Positions 26,501 to 41,500 are shown, numbered from the stretch's first letter. The stretch is 62,000 nucleotides of DNA from Phoronis australis (GCA_002633005.1 NMRA01000529.1:1-62000); one strand, 5' to 3'. Numbers and translations: made by a program. The notes: generated by a model not told the origin, from the letters alone.

Positions 26501-29500
26501 CAGCCGGTTGGCTTAAGGGAGCAGCACCTGAAAGGTTGAAGATAAAAATTGTGAACAAAATGTAGCCACCAAGACTCATTCTTGTGTTGATCTTTTCTAT
26601 TGTTTGAATGTAAAATGTTTATTGATAGTCAAATGAAACTGCAGCAATGACGCGACATAATATTTTCACATACCTACACAAAGTCATGCACACAAACACA
26701 CATTAATCCTGAAGTCTATTTCATCTGCAGTCTTTTGTCTATTTTCTAAACACCAGTCTGTGGACTCACTGATTCCCTAAATGCAGGGAGGTCTACGGAT
26801 AGCTTAGCCTGTTTCAAGAAATCAGGCTAAGGCTTAAAGTCAAAAAGTTTATCTACACTTTGATGCAAAAAGAAAGACAAAAGAATAAAAGTCAACTGTT
26901 GGCTATACTCTTTGTCAGAGAGTCCTTAGAGGAAATAATGAAGTTACAGAGTTGAGAAAATGATAGGCTTAGGTGATGTTGATAATTCTGAAGGAAAATG
27001 AACTTCTCAACAAAATCAAGTACATCGCTTCAGAAAACATAGTCTGCAATTCTTTACTTTGTTGATATGAAGTTTACCAAGACACAAAATGAGATTCACA
27101 ACTAAATATAAATAAATACTGAATTTACCAAATACTATATCAACACAATGTTTGTCTGAATCTTACTTGGACAAACAAGAGCAACGCGGAGCGTTGAAAT
27201 GCGCCCACAATTGCACCGCATACGGTATCCTTCTAGGGTTGTTTATTGGTACCATTAAGTGGCCAGTAGAGGGCATACTTTGCAAAATGGAAAGGCACAG
27301 ACATTGTCTCCTCAATGGGCTAGGGGCAAAATGTGAGTAATCTTCATAATACAAGCACATCCTATACCTCAGTTGCTTAAAACACCACAGAAACATAGAA
27401 TTAAAAACAAATTTACCAACATACGAGATTAGCACAGCATTAGAATGCCAGAAACAAATTTCTACTTGGAACTTTTCCTTCACAGTCACGAAGTAACACA
27501 AAGTATACACCTGAAGACCTATGAAAATACAGAGGTCAATGTAAAATACTAAAATTGCNNNNNNNNNNNNNNNNNNNNNNNNNNNNNNNNNNNNNNNNNN
27601 NNNNNNNNNNNNNNNNNNNNNNNNNNNNNNNNNNNNNNNNNNNNNNNNNNNNNNNNNNNNNNNNNNNNNNNNNNNNNNNNNNNNNNNNNNNNNNNNNNNN
27701 NNNNNNNNNNNNNNNNNNNNNNNNNNNNNNNNNNNNNNNNNNNNNNNNNNNNNNNNNNNNNNNNNNNNNNNNNNNNNNNNNNNNNNNNNNNNNNNNNNNN
27801 NNNNNNNNNNNNNNNNNNNNNNNNNNNNNNNNNNNNNNNNNNNNNNNNNNNNNNNNNNNNNNNNNNNNNNNNNNNNNNNNNNNNNNNNNNNNNNNNNNNN
27901 NNNNNNNNNNNNNNNNNNNNNNNNNNNNNNNNNNNNNNNNNNNNNNNNNNNNNNNNNNNNNNNNNNNNNNNNNNNNNNNNNNNNNNNNNNNNNNNNNNNN
28001 NNNNNNNNNNNNNNNNNNNNNNNNNNNNNNNNNNNNNNNNNNNNNNNNNNNNNNNNNNNNNNNNNNNNNNNNNNNNNNNNNNNNNNNNNNNNNNNNNNNN
28101 NNNNNNNNNNNNNNNNNNNNNNNNNNNNNNNNNNNNNNNNNNNNNNNNNNNNNNNNNNNNNNNNNNNNNNNNNNNNNNNNNNNNNNNNNNNNNNNNNNNN
28201 NNNNNNNNNNNNNNNNNNNNNNNNNNNNNNNNNNNNNNNNNNNNNNNNNNNNNNNNNNNNNNNNNNNNNNNNNNNNNNNNNNNNNNNNNNNNNNNNNNNN
28301 NNNNNNNNNNNNNNNNNNNNNNNNNNNNNNNNNNNNNNNNNNNNNNNNNNNNNNNNNNNNNNNNNNNNNNNNNNNTAGGTGCCTACATACCAAATTTCAT
28401 GAAAATTCGTTCAGGACTTTTGAAGATACAAAGGTAAGCGTAAAAAACTAAAATTGCCACTAGGGGGCACACCGGTAGTCGGATCCGTCCGAAAGTTCGC
28501 ACATGCCGTCCCATTCATGAATGGAACATATGTGTCAAATTTCAAGAACGTATGTCAAAGGGTTTTGGAGATAGAGCAGCGGACGCCGGACGGACGGACG
28601 GACAGAGATGACGGCATAATGCGTCCACATATAAATATGTGGGCGCATAAAAATGCTCTGAATGTTTCACAGGCTAATCACCTTCCTGTGTGTTAACAAC
28701 ATGGTGCATCAGTAGAACGCCCTCTGTGGACAACATATGACTAGACTGTTCAATGTCCATGACCGTTACCTTCTTGTGTTAACAACACTGTACATCTATC
28801 AGTAGAGCACCCTCTGTGGACAACAGTCACTAGACTGTTCAATGTCTATGACCCTTACCTTCTTGTGTTTTAACAACATGGTACATTCATTTTGGTAGAA
28901 CGCCCTCTGTGGACAACATGTAACTAGACTGCTTAATGTCTATGACCCTTACCTTCTTGTGTGTTAAAACATGGTACATCAGTAGAACGCCCTCTGTGGA
29001 CAACATATAGACTGTTCAATATTTATGACCCTTACCTTCTTGTGTGTTGACAACATGGTACATCAGTAGAACGCCCTCTGTGGACAACATGTACAGCATG
29101 GGCATGGACGGGACACTTAGAGCCTCATCTGAAACATTACCAACATTGAATGGAAGTGAATGAAGAGTTAGAAACGTTTCAGCAAATAACAGGTAGCTAG
29201 TCAGACTCCAGAGGTTGCTGTTGTTGGCATATTGACTTCAACTCTTAGTGAAGTTCTGTATGGCAACTGACACGTAATGGTAATTTCTGAACACAATCAG
29301 CCATCACTCATCACAGCGCTCTTACTTGTGTAATATCTGATCGATGATAGATTGTCATTGAATGTGTTGCAATGAACATTCAGCTTAGAACTTGTCATAG
29401 TAGTCTTCTAACTGCTTAGTTTACAAAACAGTGGATAAATTTTTCTTATGTTTGTCTGCGTTTTTGTAGTTTGAAAAAACCAAAAGGGAAATTGGATGAA

Positions 29501-32500
29501 AAATAACACCAAATCACTTGAAAATGATCCAAAAAAATTGCTCAAACATTTCGGCAACTTTCACCAAGGAAATGGAATTTAAAAAAATCAACTGAAAACT
29601 AGTAATTACGCGAACATGTCTATCTTTGATGACTAAGTTATCCATTCCTCATATCATGTATAATGTACATGTATTGCACACTTAACAAGAGATACAAGAG
29701 CAACGCAGAGCGTTGAAATGCGCCCTCAAATGCAACGCTAACATTGTGCTTCTAGAGTTGTTCATTTGTATAATAAAAATGACCACTAGATGGTGCAAAA
29801 CGTCCAATCCATCTTCAAATGGAACCTGCCATCCCTTCTTCAATAGAAAGTTATTTAATACTAAATTTCATAAAAATCTGACAAAAAAACTTCTAAGAAA
29901 CGGAAAAAATGAAACTGCCACTAGGGGGCACAGCGTCCACCTGAAAGTCGTCATCTATTGTTAGCTTCCTACAAATACACTTACTAAATTTAATAAAGAT
30001 CCGTCAGTGGGTTTAGGAGATATAGCGATGGGCGCAAAACAAAACAAAACCACCACTAGGAGGCGACACAGTAGTCGACGTCGTCATCCTCAACTGTCCT
30101 CTACACGATGAGAAGATATACGCCAATTTCCAAAATCATTGTTAGATTGGTTTGGTTGATAGAGGGGTGGATGCCAAAAAATAGACTCGAAAACCGTAAA
30201 AATGGCCACTAGGTGACTCAAAATTCTCTCAAATCCATCTGAAAATGGTAGGATAGCGTCACTTCTCTGATACCTATACTACAAATTTTATGAAACTCCA
30301 CTGAGGACCTTTGAATATACAGAGATAAACGTAAACAACTACAATTGCCATTAGGGGGGACACTGGTGAAAAAAAATCTGAGCCAAAGTCACCGTCGTCG
30401 TCTGTTGTCAGCATCATATAAATGTACTTGCTAAATTTAGTAAAGATCCTGCAAACGGTTTAGAAGATACAGCCATGTACGCAAAAAAAAATGAAACTGA
30501 CACTAGGAGGTGCCACAGTAGTTGAAGGCATCGAAAAATCATCAGCCATCCTCTTCATAGTAAGAACATACATGCTTATTTTAACAAGCATCCTTGGAGC
30601 AGTTTGGTTGATAGAGGAGTGGACGCCAAAAAGCAGACTCGAAAACAGTAAAAATGGTCACTAGGTGCGCAAAATACCTCGACTCCATCTGAAAACACGA
30701 GTATAGCATCATCTCACTAATAGACGCCTATATCCTAAATTTTACAAAAATGTGTTGAGGACCTTAAGTTTAAAGATACAGACTGAGGTAAACGTAAAAA
30801 CTAAAATTGCCACTAGGGGGCGCACCAGTAGTCCCATCCCTGCGAAAGTAGTCATCGTCATTCGTTGTCAGCATCATATAAATACACTTGCTTAATTTAA
30901 TAAAGATCCTGCATAAGGTTCAGGAGCTACAGCCATGGACGCAAAAAAATAAAATAAAATAGTCACAGTAGTCGTAGACGTCGGAAAATCATCGTTAGCC
31001 ATACTTTTCATAGTAAGAACATACATGCAAATTTTAACGATCATCGTTAGAGCGGTTTGGTTATTAGAGAGGTGGCTGTTAAAAAACTCGAAAACAGTAA
31101 AAATGGCCACTAGGTAGCGTAAACTATGTCAAATCCATCCGAAAGCGAGAGGATATTGTCACCTCACTAATAGATGCCTATATTCCAAATTTTGTGAATG
31201 TTGAGGACCTCTGAATATACAGAGGTGAGGGTAAAAAACTAAAATTGCCACTAGGGGGCACACCTGTAGACAGAGAGATCTGAAATTTGCCGTCATCCGT
31301 CGTCAGCTTGATAGAAACACACCTACCATATCTCATCCAGATCCTGAGGGGATTAGGAGATACAGCTGTGGATGCTGGACGCCCAGACAGAGATGACAGC
31401 AATATGCGGCCACATATAAATATGTGGGCGCATAAAAATTAACACGAGAGGGGCTGGCACTGGGTGACTGACATTTGTATGTGTATCATTTATAATTATC
31501 TACCTCAACACTAACGTTAACATTTTTTATTGTTAATTATAGTTGAATGTCATTGCCACAACAAAATTGTTAACTATTTGTAATGTTATGTTTGAAGAAC
31601 AAAGTAATAATAATGATTACACTAAACTCTTTGGACTACAAACAGCATTACACTATAACAATCAATGACTACACTGTACAGTGATTGCATTTGTGGTTGT
31701 TTAACCAGACACACGTACTGATAACTATATTCCTGTTGGCTGTGTAGTCTACACCTATCCCCACTGGTAAGGTGTTGTTGTAATCGACATCCAGGGGAAA
31801 CTCGGCCCTCCCAGAGTCTTCCTGGCTCCATCGCTCCCACTGTGCCTGCAATATGATTGGTGAACTCTTCACCTTGAAAAGACACTATCATGGTAAATCT
31901 TCACGTATTTAGCACACAATACGGCCCAAAAGGTAAAGTTTCCACTATTTGTAGCAAAATAATTGACCATGCAAAAATGGAAAAAACGGCAATTTTGGCA
32001 ATTAAATTCGTGCATAATGAAGGATGACCAGAAAGCTGGTTTTGACATAGTAGCAGTGAATTAATGACGACTTCCCCTTACAGCTTTCTAAGACAAAATA
32101 AATGCTTTGTAACCATATTTGACTCTCAAACATTTGGAGCAAATTTTGAACACTCATAGAGATTGCTAAACGGGTAAGTGTGACCCAGGCTTTAGGTGAG
32201 TTACTATAATGGTAACTGTGGGGAAAGACCACCCACCAAGAACCATAATACCCTGTCCGTGACGTGAATGGTGCATTAACACCGAAACAGAACAAGGATT
32301 GGTTAAATGCAGCAAAACAGGATTTAATGTCCTTTTACTGTTCTTGCAAATTGGACATCAGTCATTAGATTTTAGCAAACTTCCATTCAGCCCTAACCAA
32401 TTACAATAGGCAATTAGTTTAAGTCTTTTAAACATTATTTCTCTGACATCATCAGTCTCTCATATTCTCTACAATGTAATGACATGTTTCACTGTCACAA

Positions 32501-35500
32501 CTCTTCAGGTGAAAACCCAGGTATGTCAACTTAGTCATGAGTAATTCCCGAGTATTCAGTTGGTCTGGATACTTTATGAATGCTCAAATAAAAATCTGTG
32601 ATGTAATTCTAGGTAGGGACAGAGAACAGAGTATGAAGAAAAAATTAAGTCAAATAGTGGAATATGAACACTTGAATTAGCAACGTTGCATCCGTCTGTC
32701 AGAGACACCAGCTTGGCTAGTGGCAGTGGTGCTACTAGTGGATCTACACCAGCTTGGATAGTGGCAGTGGTGCTACTAGTGGATCTACACCAGCTAGGCT
32801 AGTGGCAGTGGAGCTACTAGTGGATCTACACCAGCTAGGCTAGTGGCAGTGGTGCTACTAGTGGATCTACACCAGCTTGGCTAGTGCCAGTGGTGCTACT
32901 AGTAGAGCTACTCCACCTTGGCTAGTGCCAGTAGTGCTACTAGTGGATCTACACCACCTAGGCTAGTGGTGCTTCTATTGTTTTGACCAATAGGTGTAAC
33001 AGTTGCTTTAACAAGACAACGAGACACCGAGGTCAGGACACTATCCCATATGTGTGACAGTTGGAAATTTAATCTACATTGTTAAACAAATTCCAGTATT
33101 TGACATACTTTTTTCTGTATTTTGGTATCTCACCAGATGTCTCAAAACTTTCAAGCTTTGATCGGGAAGGGAGTCTGTTGAATATGTTTGAATCACCTGA
33201 CTCTGAGACACAAATTTCAGAAAACTTTGGGGAGGGCTCTCAAGCTGAACCCTAATTTAAAATTCACAAGGAAATATGAGTCAATGAAACCAGGAATGAA
33301 TGTAATAAGCATCGCGGTTAGTGAAACACTAAAGTTTTATCTTGTTTCATTTATAAAATCTAAAGTTCAGTTCTCAGCAATTTTTGAGAAAATGGATTAA
33401 TTTAATGCCTTTCACGCCTGGTGGCCATCTCCATAGTATATTATTCTTCATTGCCTAGCCATGATCTCAAATACAACACTAAACATCTAAACAACTGACT
33501 ATGCCAGTTCTTCCTCAATGACCTGTTACTCGGCCATATGGACGATTTATTATACAAAGCAAATAGGCAAGATGCATTAATGATCACTACCTGCACTTGT
33601 GCGTTTCTGCCAAACACAGCAATTTCAAGAGCATTAGCAGAACTGGTTAAAACAATGTCCCTACAAAAGCAAAACGGCAAATCAAAATAAACTGGGTTCA
33701 ACAAGTTTACATTACACTTTGGAATGTCCCAACAAAACTTCTTGTCATTTTTTACTAATGAATACATTTCTCGAAGAAAGAGAATCAAAGGAAACAATAA
33801 TCACCACCAATATACATGTAGTACCACAAACAATTTAACTGGAGTGTTTTAACAATGGCCCAATTATATTGCGATGGGGACTAAGTTCACAAAATGTGCA
33901 CACCCATCAGACATACAACTTACGTTACTTTATTGATTATTTTTTCCACCCCCCCTCCTGTGACTGCCAGTCCTTTTCCACTTCTCTACGGGGATAACAG
34001 GCGCTTAATTTTCAACTGTGTGCCAATGAAGCACTAACACAACATGTGATAACAAATTTTATAAATGATTAATCAGAATACTAAGCTCAAAAACACCATG
34101 CTTACTCACAAGATGGGTATCTGATACAAGCAGTACTTAGTGACTGATAAACTTAACCTCACTTGGCTGCCAATTAAACATTAGGTACATACTAAGCCTT
34201 ACAAACAATGCTCTCACTCACCAAATGGGAATGTGCTGAAAGTAATACTTTGGAGGTCGGTCTGCCCCATTGCCATAACAGACATCTTCAAAGTTGACAA
34301 GCATTGGTGGCTGATCTTTCTACAATTAGAGTAACAAGGGAATGAACAACAGAAGCTAAGAATGGAGGTTCATAATTAAGGTTTTTTAACTGGGAACACA
34401 TGACGTTCAAGCACTCCAGCAATAACCAAGCGAACGTTCAACGTTCATTGTTTTCAAGCCCAGGAGCTACTTCTCTCTGAGAACAATTTCATAACCGGTA
34501 ATTGGTCAAAATCAAACATTCACTTCTTCGACAGAACAGTTTTACAAAAGTTTTCGAGTTCAAGTTTCTTGAAAACCATGCATCAACATGCTTTATGGAT
34601 CCCTCAGCCAAGATAAGCACTACTTGTACAAAATTTCAGCAAATTGTGTGGAAGAGAAATGAATGTTCAAAACTACCAATAAAGGCGTTGGAAATCACAA
34701 GACTAAAAATGGCCAATGGACATCTACCACACAGTTGAAATCGGCTGGGTCGCTTCAAGCAACTTGCATTATTTGGTATAAAAACAATATATCTAAAAAA
34801 ATGGTAAAACTGACAACGAAAAATCTAGATTTGACTAATAATTTAATGTGCAAATATCAATTTTTTGAAAAACATTTCCACAAATGTTGACAAATTACCT
34901 GCCAACTGTTTCAAGGTTAAGAGGTAAATTAAGACAGTCCCAATCATTAGATCGGCAACATAACACACTAGACACAGTGACCAAAACACACTGCCTACCT
35001 TGGTGTGTATAATATAGATCTCTGGCTGCTTCTCAGGATCGGTGGGTTCTGACTGGATGGCAGCGAAGAAAGTGCTGGTCGAGTGCCAGAACACATCCAA
35101 CACTAAAGCAGGAAGAAGGTAGCATTTTCCTTTTTACTTATTTTCCCTATCAGATAAGCAAGGACATGGGTATGGGACTCCCTTGTTTTACTTTACAGTC
35201 AGTTTGTACAGGACTTAACTAAAGTTTTGATAAACAATAATATGTAAAAAGAATAGTAGAAGACTTTGTATTATAGGGAGGGAGTGAAGGAGGGAGGGAN
35301 AACTGTTTCAAGGTTAAGAGGTAAATTAAGACAGTCCCAATCATTAGATCGGCAACATAACACACTAGACACAGTGACCAAAACACACTGCCTACCTTGG
35401 TGTGTATAATATAGATCTCTGGCTGCTTCTCAGGATCGGTGGGTTCTGACTGGATGGCAGCGAAGAAAGTGCTGGTCGAGTGCCAGAACACATCCAACAC

Positions 35501-38500
35501 TAAAGCAGGAAGAAGGTAGCATTTTCCTTTTTACTTATTTTCCCTATCAGATAAGCAAGGACATGGGTATGGGACTCCCTTGTTTTACTTTACAGTCAGT
35601 TTGTACAGGACTTAACTAAAGTTTTGATAAACAATAATATGTAAAAAGAATAGTAGAAGACTTTGTATTATAGGGAGGGAGGGAGGGAGGGAGGGAGGGA
35701 GGGTTATTTAATACTTCATTATTGATAACCTATTTGAAGTTTTTCAAAATAACGTATTTCTCAGAAAGTAACACAGACTCTAGTTCTTTTCTCAAATTAT
35801 AGGTAAATTTAGAAGTTTAAATACATTTCAGATGACGTCATACACAATTCAGTAGAGCTACCACAAACACCTCTTGCAGCACGCCTCTATTCTTCCCAAT
35901 GACTCATAACCACGTAAGAAACATTTTTACAGTGAGTGTTGGGGCACTGGTAGATAAATTCAAGGGCCTGTGTATTATACAATGAATATAACTCTCAATA
36001 CCCATCTTTCCTTTTTTCATTTAGTTATATTAGGTGAAACAGCATTTTCAGGTGTTCAGTTTTCAAAAAGATAAAGAAGCAGACACAGATACATGGGCTC
36101 AAATAATAAAAATGGTAGCACAGAATACATCAAACCTGACCAACAATGGAAAGATGATATCACCTTTAATGAGTTCCTAATAAGAACCAATCGGCCAAAT
36201 TTCAAGAAAATCCATCAATGAAGCTGTAGACATAAAAAATGACACTGGGGGTTGCCCGATTGAATGACCCCACCCGAAAATCAATGGGCGCATAATATGA
36301 ACTTAGTGTTAGTCTAATAAATCTGTACGCTTTGCTAGTTGTACCTTTGGACTCAGTCAGTGGAGTGACAGTGTGTTTGGCCAGCTTAACCTCCTGGTTG
36401 TACTGCCTCAGGCTTCCTGCACAGTCACCTGCCACCAGCTGTTTACCCTTGGGACTCCAACACACTGAAACAAACAGTAACCCATCAATTATAAACAAGA
36501 GATGTGTTGTGTAATGCTTTAACAGTGACACGAAAATATGAAGAAATATGTCAAGAATACACTTGAGTGTTATAAAATACTTTCAATTGATGACACACTG
36601 AAAAAACAATGGCATGACAGTCCTAGGAAACATGTCAAACAAAGCATTGTTATGATGGCCACATACTACTGGATGTTATGGAGTTCAACAGGTGAAACAA
36701 GAAGTAGCACAACCATCATTGGTAAAGCATCAAAGTTAACATAAAATGCACTGACGGACATATGTTAAGAATAAACGCAGCCACTTGAGTGTTATATAAG
36801 GTTTGATGATCACCAATGGAGTTTCAACAGTGAAACTATGAGTGAAATAAGAATCCCCAGAAAGGAGCAAAACATTGCTTTTGCAGTTCCACTATCATCT
36901 AAGGATACCAAACGAGTCTCATTTTCGTTTAAACATCACCATAAGAATTCCAACCAGCAAAGTCTCCAAGTATGAAGAGTTTTGACAACATTTCATTTTG
37001 ATAAGAACAATCAGTGTTTAGTCAGAGAGTTTCCATGGAAACTTCAATGAGCTTGGTCGAAAATTTGTTGACCTTTACGAAAGCTAAGGAGAAAAGCGAC
37101 ACCAGATTTAACGTCAACTAAATAACATCAGCATTGAATCAAGACTTACCACACGTGTGCTTTATGGTTTTCCCACCAGCAGAACCAACGATGTGTAGTC
37201 TAGACTCTTTTACATTTATAAATACAAGCTTTCCGTCCGACATACAGTACGCCATCAGTGTTGGCACGGCAGGGTTCCACGCAAGCCCGGTAAGAGTGTC
37301 ACCGGGATTACTCGAAAGAGGAAACTCCAAGAAGGGTTCAGCAGCAGCCTAGGACAAACAAACAGTAACTCCTATCCCATCATTTATGTCAAGCAAATTA
37401 ATTTTGATTCTATTATCATTGAAATCCAATGATAGCAACAGGCTTTTGCTAAGCCATATTCTTCAGACAGGCCTTTTGATCAAACGCAACACACAAGGCA
37501 CTAATCACGCACACGTACTAATGGGCTGAATGAAGTTATGTCAAGTCAACACAATCTTCATGTTACACCAACACGGCTTGGAATGACTAATTACAAAAAG
37601 AGGAAAATTCTCCATATGGTGTATAGTTCCACAAATAAATAGGCTTGTGTGATAGAAATATTGTTTGTGTTGTAAAATTTAACGGAAATAAACGTTTTTG
37701 CATGAATAAAGTCATAGCAATGATAAAAAGAGACGAAGAAAGAGACGAAAAAAGAGTAAACTGGAAATCAAATAAACAGGAAATCGGAACCAAAAGAGAG
37801 GAAAAATACTCTTTAAAAGAGGAAAATTCCAAGCCCCGAACCAATGAAATAAAACTTACAGACTGACCTAAAAACAACATTCCCAGCACTAATCTCGCCT
37901 TCAACTCAAATACAACACTACTGTAATTTCGCACAAAAACAATTGCCCCAAATGTCATTTCTCTGTTATTCAAAGCTGATTATAAACTCTACTAAATGTT
38001 GTTTCATGACATCAGCAAAATACAAACAAACCTAACAACACACTAAAATTTTTGTCAATACTGACAAAATAAAGTAATTCAGTGGTCCACCATTTTGTGT
38101 GCTAAACAGGCGAAGAGTTGCCACGATATTAAAGCTCTTTTAAACCACGCATTACAGCCAAGGCACAATTTAAGTTTCTCAAAACTGGCGAGGGTATTCC
38201 AACACCTGAAGTTGTGGTTTGAACAATGGAGAGTGGAAGTCATACATGAGTTGTTACAAAGGGCAACCTCTAGCAGCTGCTGCCACCTATGTAGAGATGA
38301 GGTAAACCACAATAAAGCAGAAACATTATATACCAGTGCGATTTTCTATGGCCTTACCTCATTAGCTAACGCCCCTAAATCATATAGAAGCAAAAAGGCA
38401 CATTGGTTGTGTACAGTAGCCACGGACACAATAGTCTGGTCACCATTGATGGAAACATGGGTCGGTGGTGAGCGGGTGGCGATCTTTGAATGTACCGGGT

Positions 38501-41500
38501 AGTTATCAAGGACTTCTTTCACATTCGTTGCGTCATGCTGATCGCTAGCAAACTGCTCAAGATCAGTCGTTTTAAGTACAGTAACGCCTGTAAAAATAGA
38601 AAAAGCTTAAAAGTATATTGTAATGAATTGCTCATTGGCACAAGGTGAATTCATTGATCAAACCAGTTTTCAACAAAAACAAAAATTCATATCCACTTGA
38701 TCTCTCCCGGCAGTAACCGTCAAACTAAACTAGACAATTGCCAAACTTTGACATAGTTCTGATGGACAAAGTTGCACATCTGATAAGAATTTGTTTTCCA
38801 TTTAAGTTCGACAAAATATCAGAAAGCTTTATTCCTGAATAGTTTCCTGGCTTACAAACTTACTGGTAAAAGTTTGGCAACAGTTATTATTTATTGCACA
38901 ACTAAAGTTCGAAATGATTGCTAGGTTATTTTGAGATAAAATTTGTCAAAATATGCTTGGTCTTGTCTCCAAACAACTGGTGTACAGACTGATACAGTAA
39001 GCACACTTCATTGGTGACTATACCTGTATCTGTTCCAACAAACACCAGTCCATACGTCGATGCTACAGACAACAGCTGTGTGTAGCTCCCGCTCTTGAGA
39101 TCTTCAGTGATCCGCAGTTGACAGAGCAATTTGAAATAGAAATCCTGCAGAGAATCGAGTAAAACTATGAAGAATCTGTATTGAATGATTGAAACTTTTG
39201 GTAGATTACTTAAATGAGACAGTGCATAACTCATTTGGCCATAGGGCAATAATTACTGTTTGCTCACTTGGTTAAGATGATCAATTCTTGAGCTGCAGAT
39301 TGGGGATTTCATTCTTGCCAAGGACTGCCATGTAATCAGGGCACTTGAATCTTCTGCAGAATTTTTTGGTCAAGTAGAAATCCCCCACCCCTAATGACGA
39401 CCAGTTCCACACGCGGTCACCAGCTCTCACCAGCAAAGTCTCAAGTAACCAAAGTATTGAAGTGATGTATGGAGTTGTTGAGGGTAATTTTGTGTAATCT
39501 CGAAATATTTTTCATAGAGGGATCGGGTCATTATTTCGCCCCAAAATTGAAGCACTGAGGGCCATGCTTATTTATGATTTTAAAACATTGCCTACCAACA
39601 ACTGTCCAGGAGATGGAAGGAGAGGGGCCGACCTGATGGTTAATGGAATTTACCTGGAATTATTCTAGGAAATGTGAAGTACTCCGATACAACAGCCAAG
39701 GTGAAATTTCTGCCACATAGATATATTTGTGACCTTAAATAATGGTCCACCAGGGTTTAAGAAATATATTTTAAATCCGAAATGTTATGCAGCAAATTGA
39801 TGAGAGACCGAGAACAATTAGGAAACTCCCTTTGGATTAAAAGCAGTTACATTTTATCTTCTACAGGTTTAGATTTAGTAAAAATAAGACCTAAGGTTAT
39901 TTGTATTGGCTGAAAAATGTAATTTCAAGGGTGTGACGGATGTACAAATTTGCCCTGCAACTGTAGCACAATTTCTGACTTAACAAATAATCCCGGGGAT
40001 CTAAAATTTTGGTCAATAGCATTGAGTAGCAAGTTACAAGAGAACCTGAAATTATTTTAAGTTTGATTAAAAACTTTTATTGCAACTAAACTTTTTACCT
40101 CTTTTTTGAGACGGACGAACAGCACTACTTGATGTCAAGGAGTTGGATTTTTACCTCAAGAGGTCGATAACATGTTGCATTTGCAATATTATTTTCATAT
40201 AAAATTTGGGATTCATGTTATTGCACAAATTTGATAATATTGTAAAACATTTTTTTAGGGTCATAGTGCCCTCCCCCCCCTCCAAAATGATTCCGCTTTA
40301 TTTCAATTGTAATGTAGGAAAACATGGGACCTGAAACTAGAGCCAACTAGAAATGTTAAAGTAGTCACAATTTTAATGTTTTGTGTCCAGGTTGACCATT
40401 TCACAGAAATGCCCCTATAATAATTTCCTGAAGTAATAAGAACCATAACCATAAAAGGAGTTTAAATTCAATGTCTGGATATACTTCATCGACTAAATAT
40501 AATTGATGAAACCTTATCTCTAACATGGCCTGAACAGAGCCCAATGACTCGGAACTGAGAGTGTCCAAAAATATACACCCGAATAGTGATTTTTGGCTAT
40601 AATTTTCTAAAAATTATCAGAACAAAACTTCTACCATGAAAGATTATTTTCTTTGGATTTGTCGGATTCAAATAGTGGAACCATTAGTGCCGTAGGTTCG
40701 ATTACTAGTCAGGAAACTTATAAATTTAATTATCACGCCTAATTCAATTTCATGACATTCCACGAACACTGTCTGTATACACAGTGAGTTTAAGTTGTAA
40801 CAAACAGGGCACTTGTCGGATATGCTGTAACAGTCCCTGATTTAGAGAACCAGTTTCATTCACTAGTAACGGGCCCGTTGTGCTGTATGTGAACTTGGAA
40901 TCCTGCTTAATCTCAAGATTAAGCGGAAGTGAGTGTTGCGTGAACTTGCAACTTGACAAGTTCACTCAAATAATCACGTTCATGTTCATAAAAATTTGCA
41001 CTGCACTAAATCAACTTACATTTGAAATAAATAATGTCAATTTTAACCAACTTTTTCAACTACTAGCGATCAGTTTCACCAAACAACAATTGATTTAGCC
41101 ATTCACATATTCCTTAGCCTTAGGACCTTAGGTTCCAGTGACACAAATTACGGTAAATGAGAAAATGGTTGATCGCGAGGTCAATAATTATACATTGAAA
41201 AAAATCTTTTCACCAAACAAAATTTCACCTTTTTGCCTGGTTCTCTAAATCATTGACGGCTATATCCGACCACCCCGTCCAGTGCCCAGCAACACTACCA
41301 GTAACACACACTGACACAGTCAGTGCCACAGACTGGCAGTGGCACTGATAGGCAATGACCATCGCCTCTGTTGGCCCGAAGCAGAGGCGATGGTCATTGC
41401 CTATGGCACTGACTGATTCTCGAGTTGTTGAGCAGGATCAGTTTCTGCCAAAGTCTACAGTCAATACAATACCTTGACCTCCCTCTCTTCCGGCGGATGT

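Larger units (their letters stand above)
34904..35696. repeat. ~396-bp direct duplication containing NUP214 exon 6
   Basis: 34904-35299 and 35301-about 35696 are virtually identical and meet at an N at 35300; both end in a GGGA microsatellite. This looks like an assembly join at a simple repeat. Confidence 0.9.

Noticed and set aside
27536-28451. Long open frames across 27.5-28.5 kb
   Set aside because: They consist of Ns; no real sequence supports them.
38095-38502. 135-codon plus-strand frame
   Set aside because: Antisense to NUP214 exon 3 and adjoining intron; no independent support.
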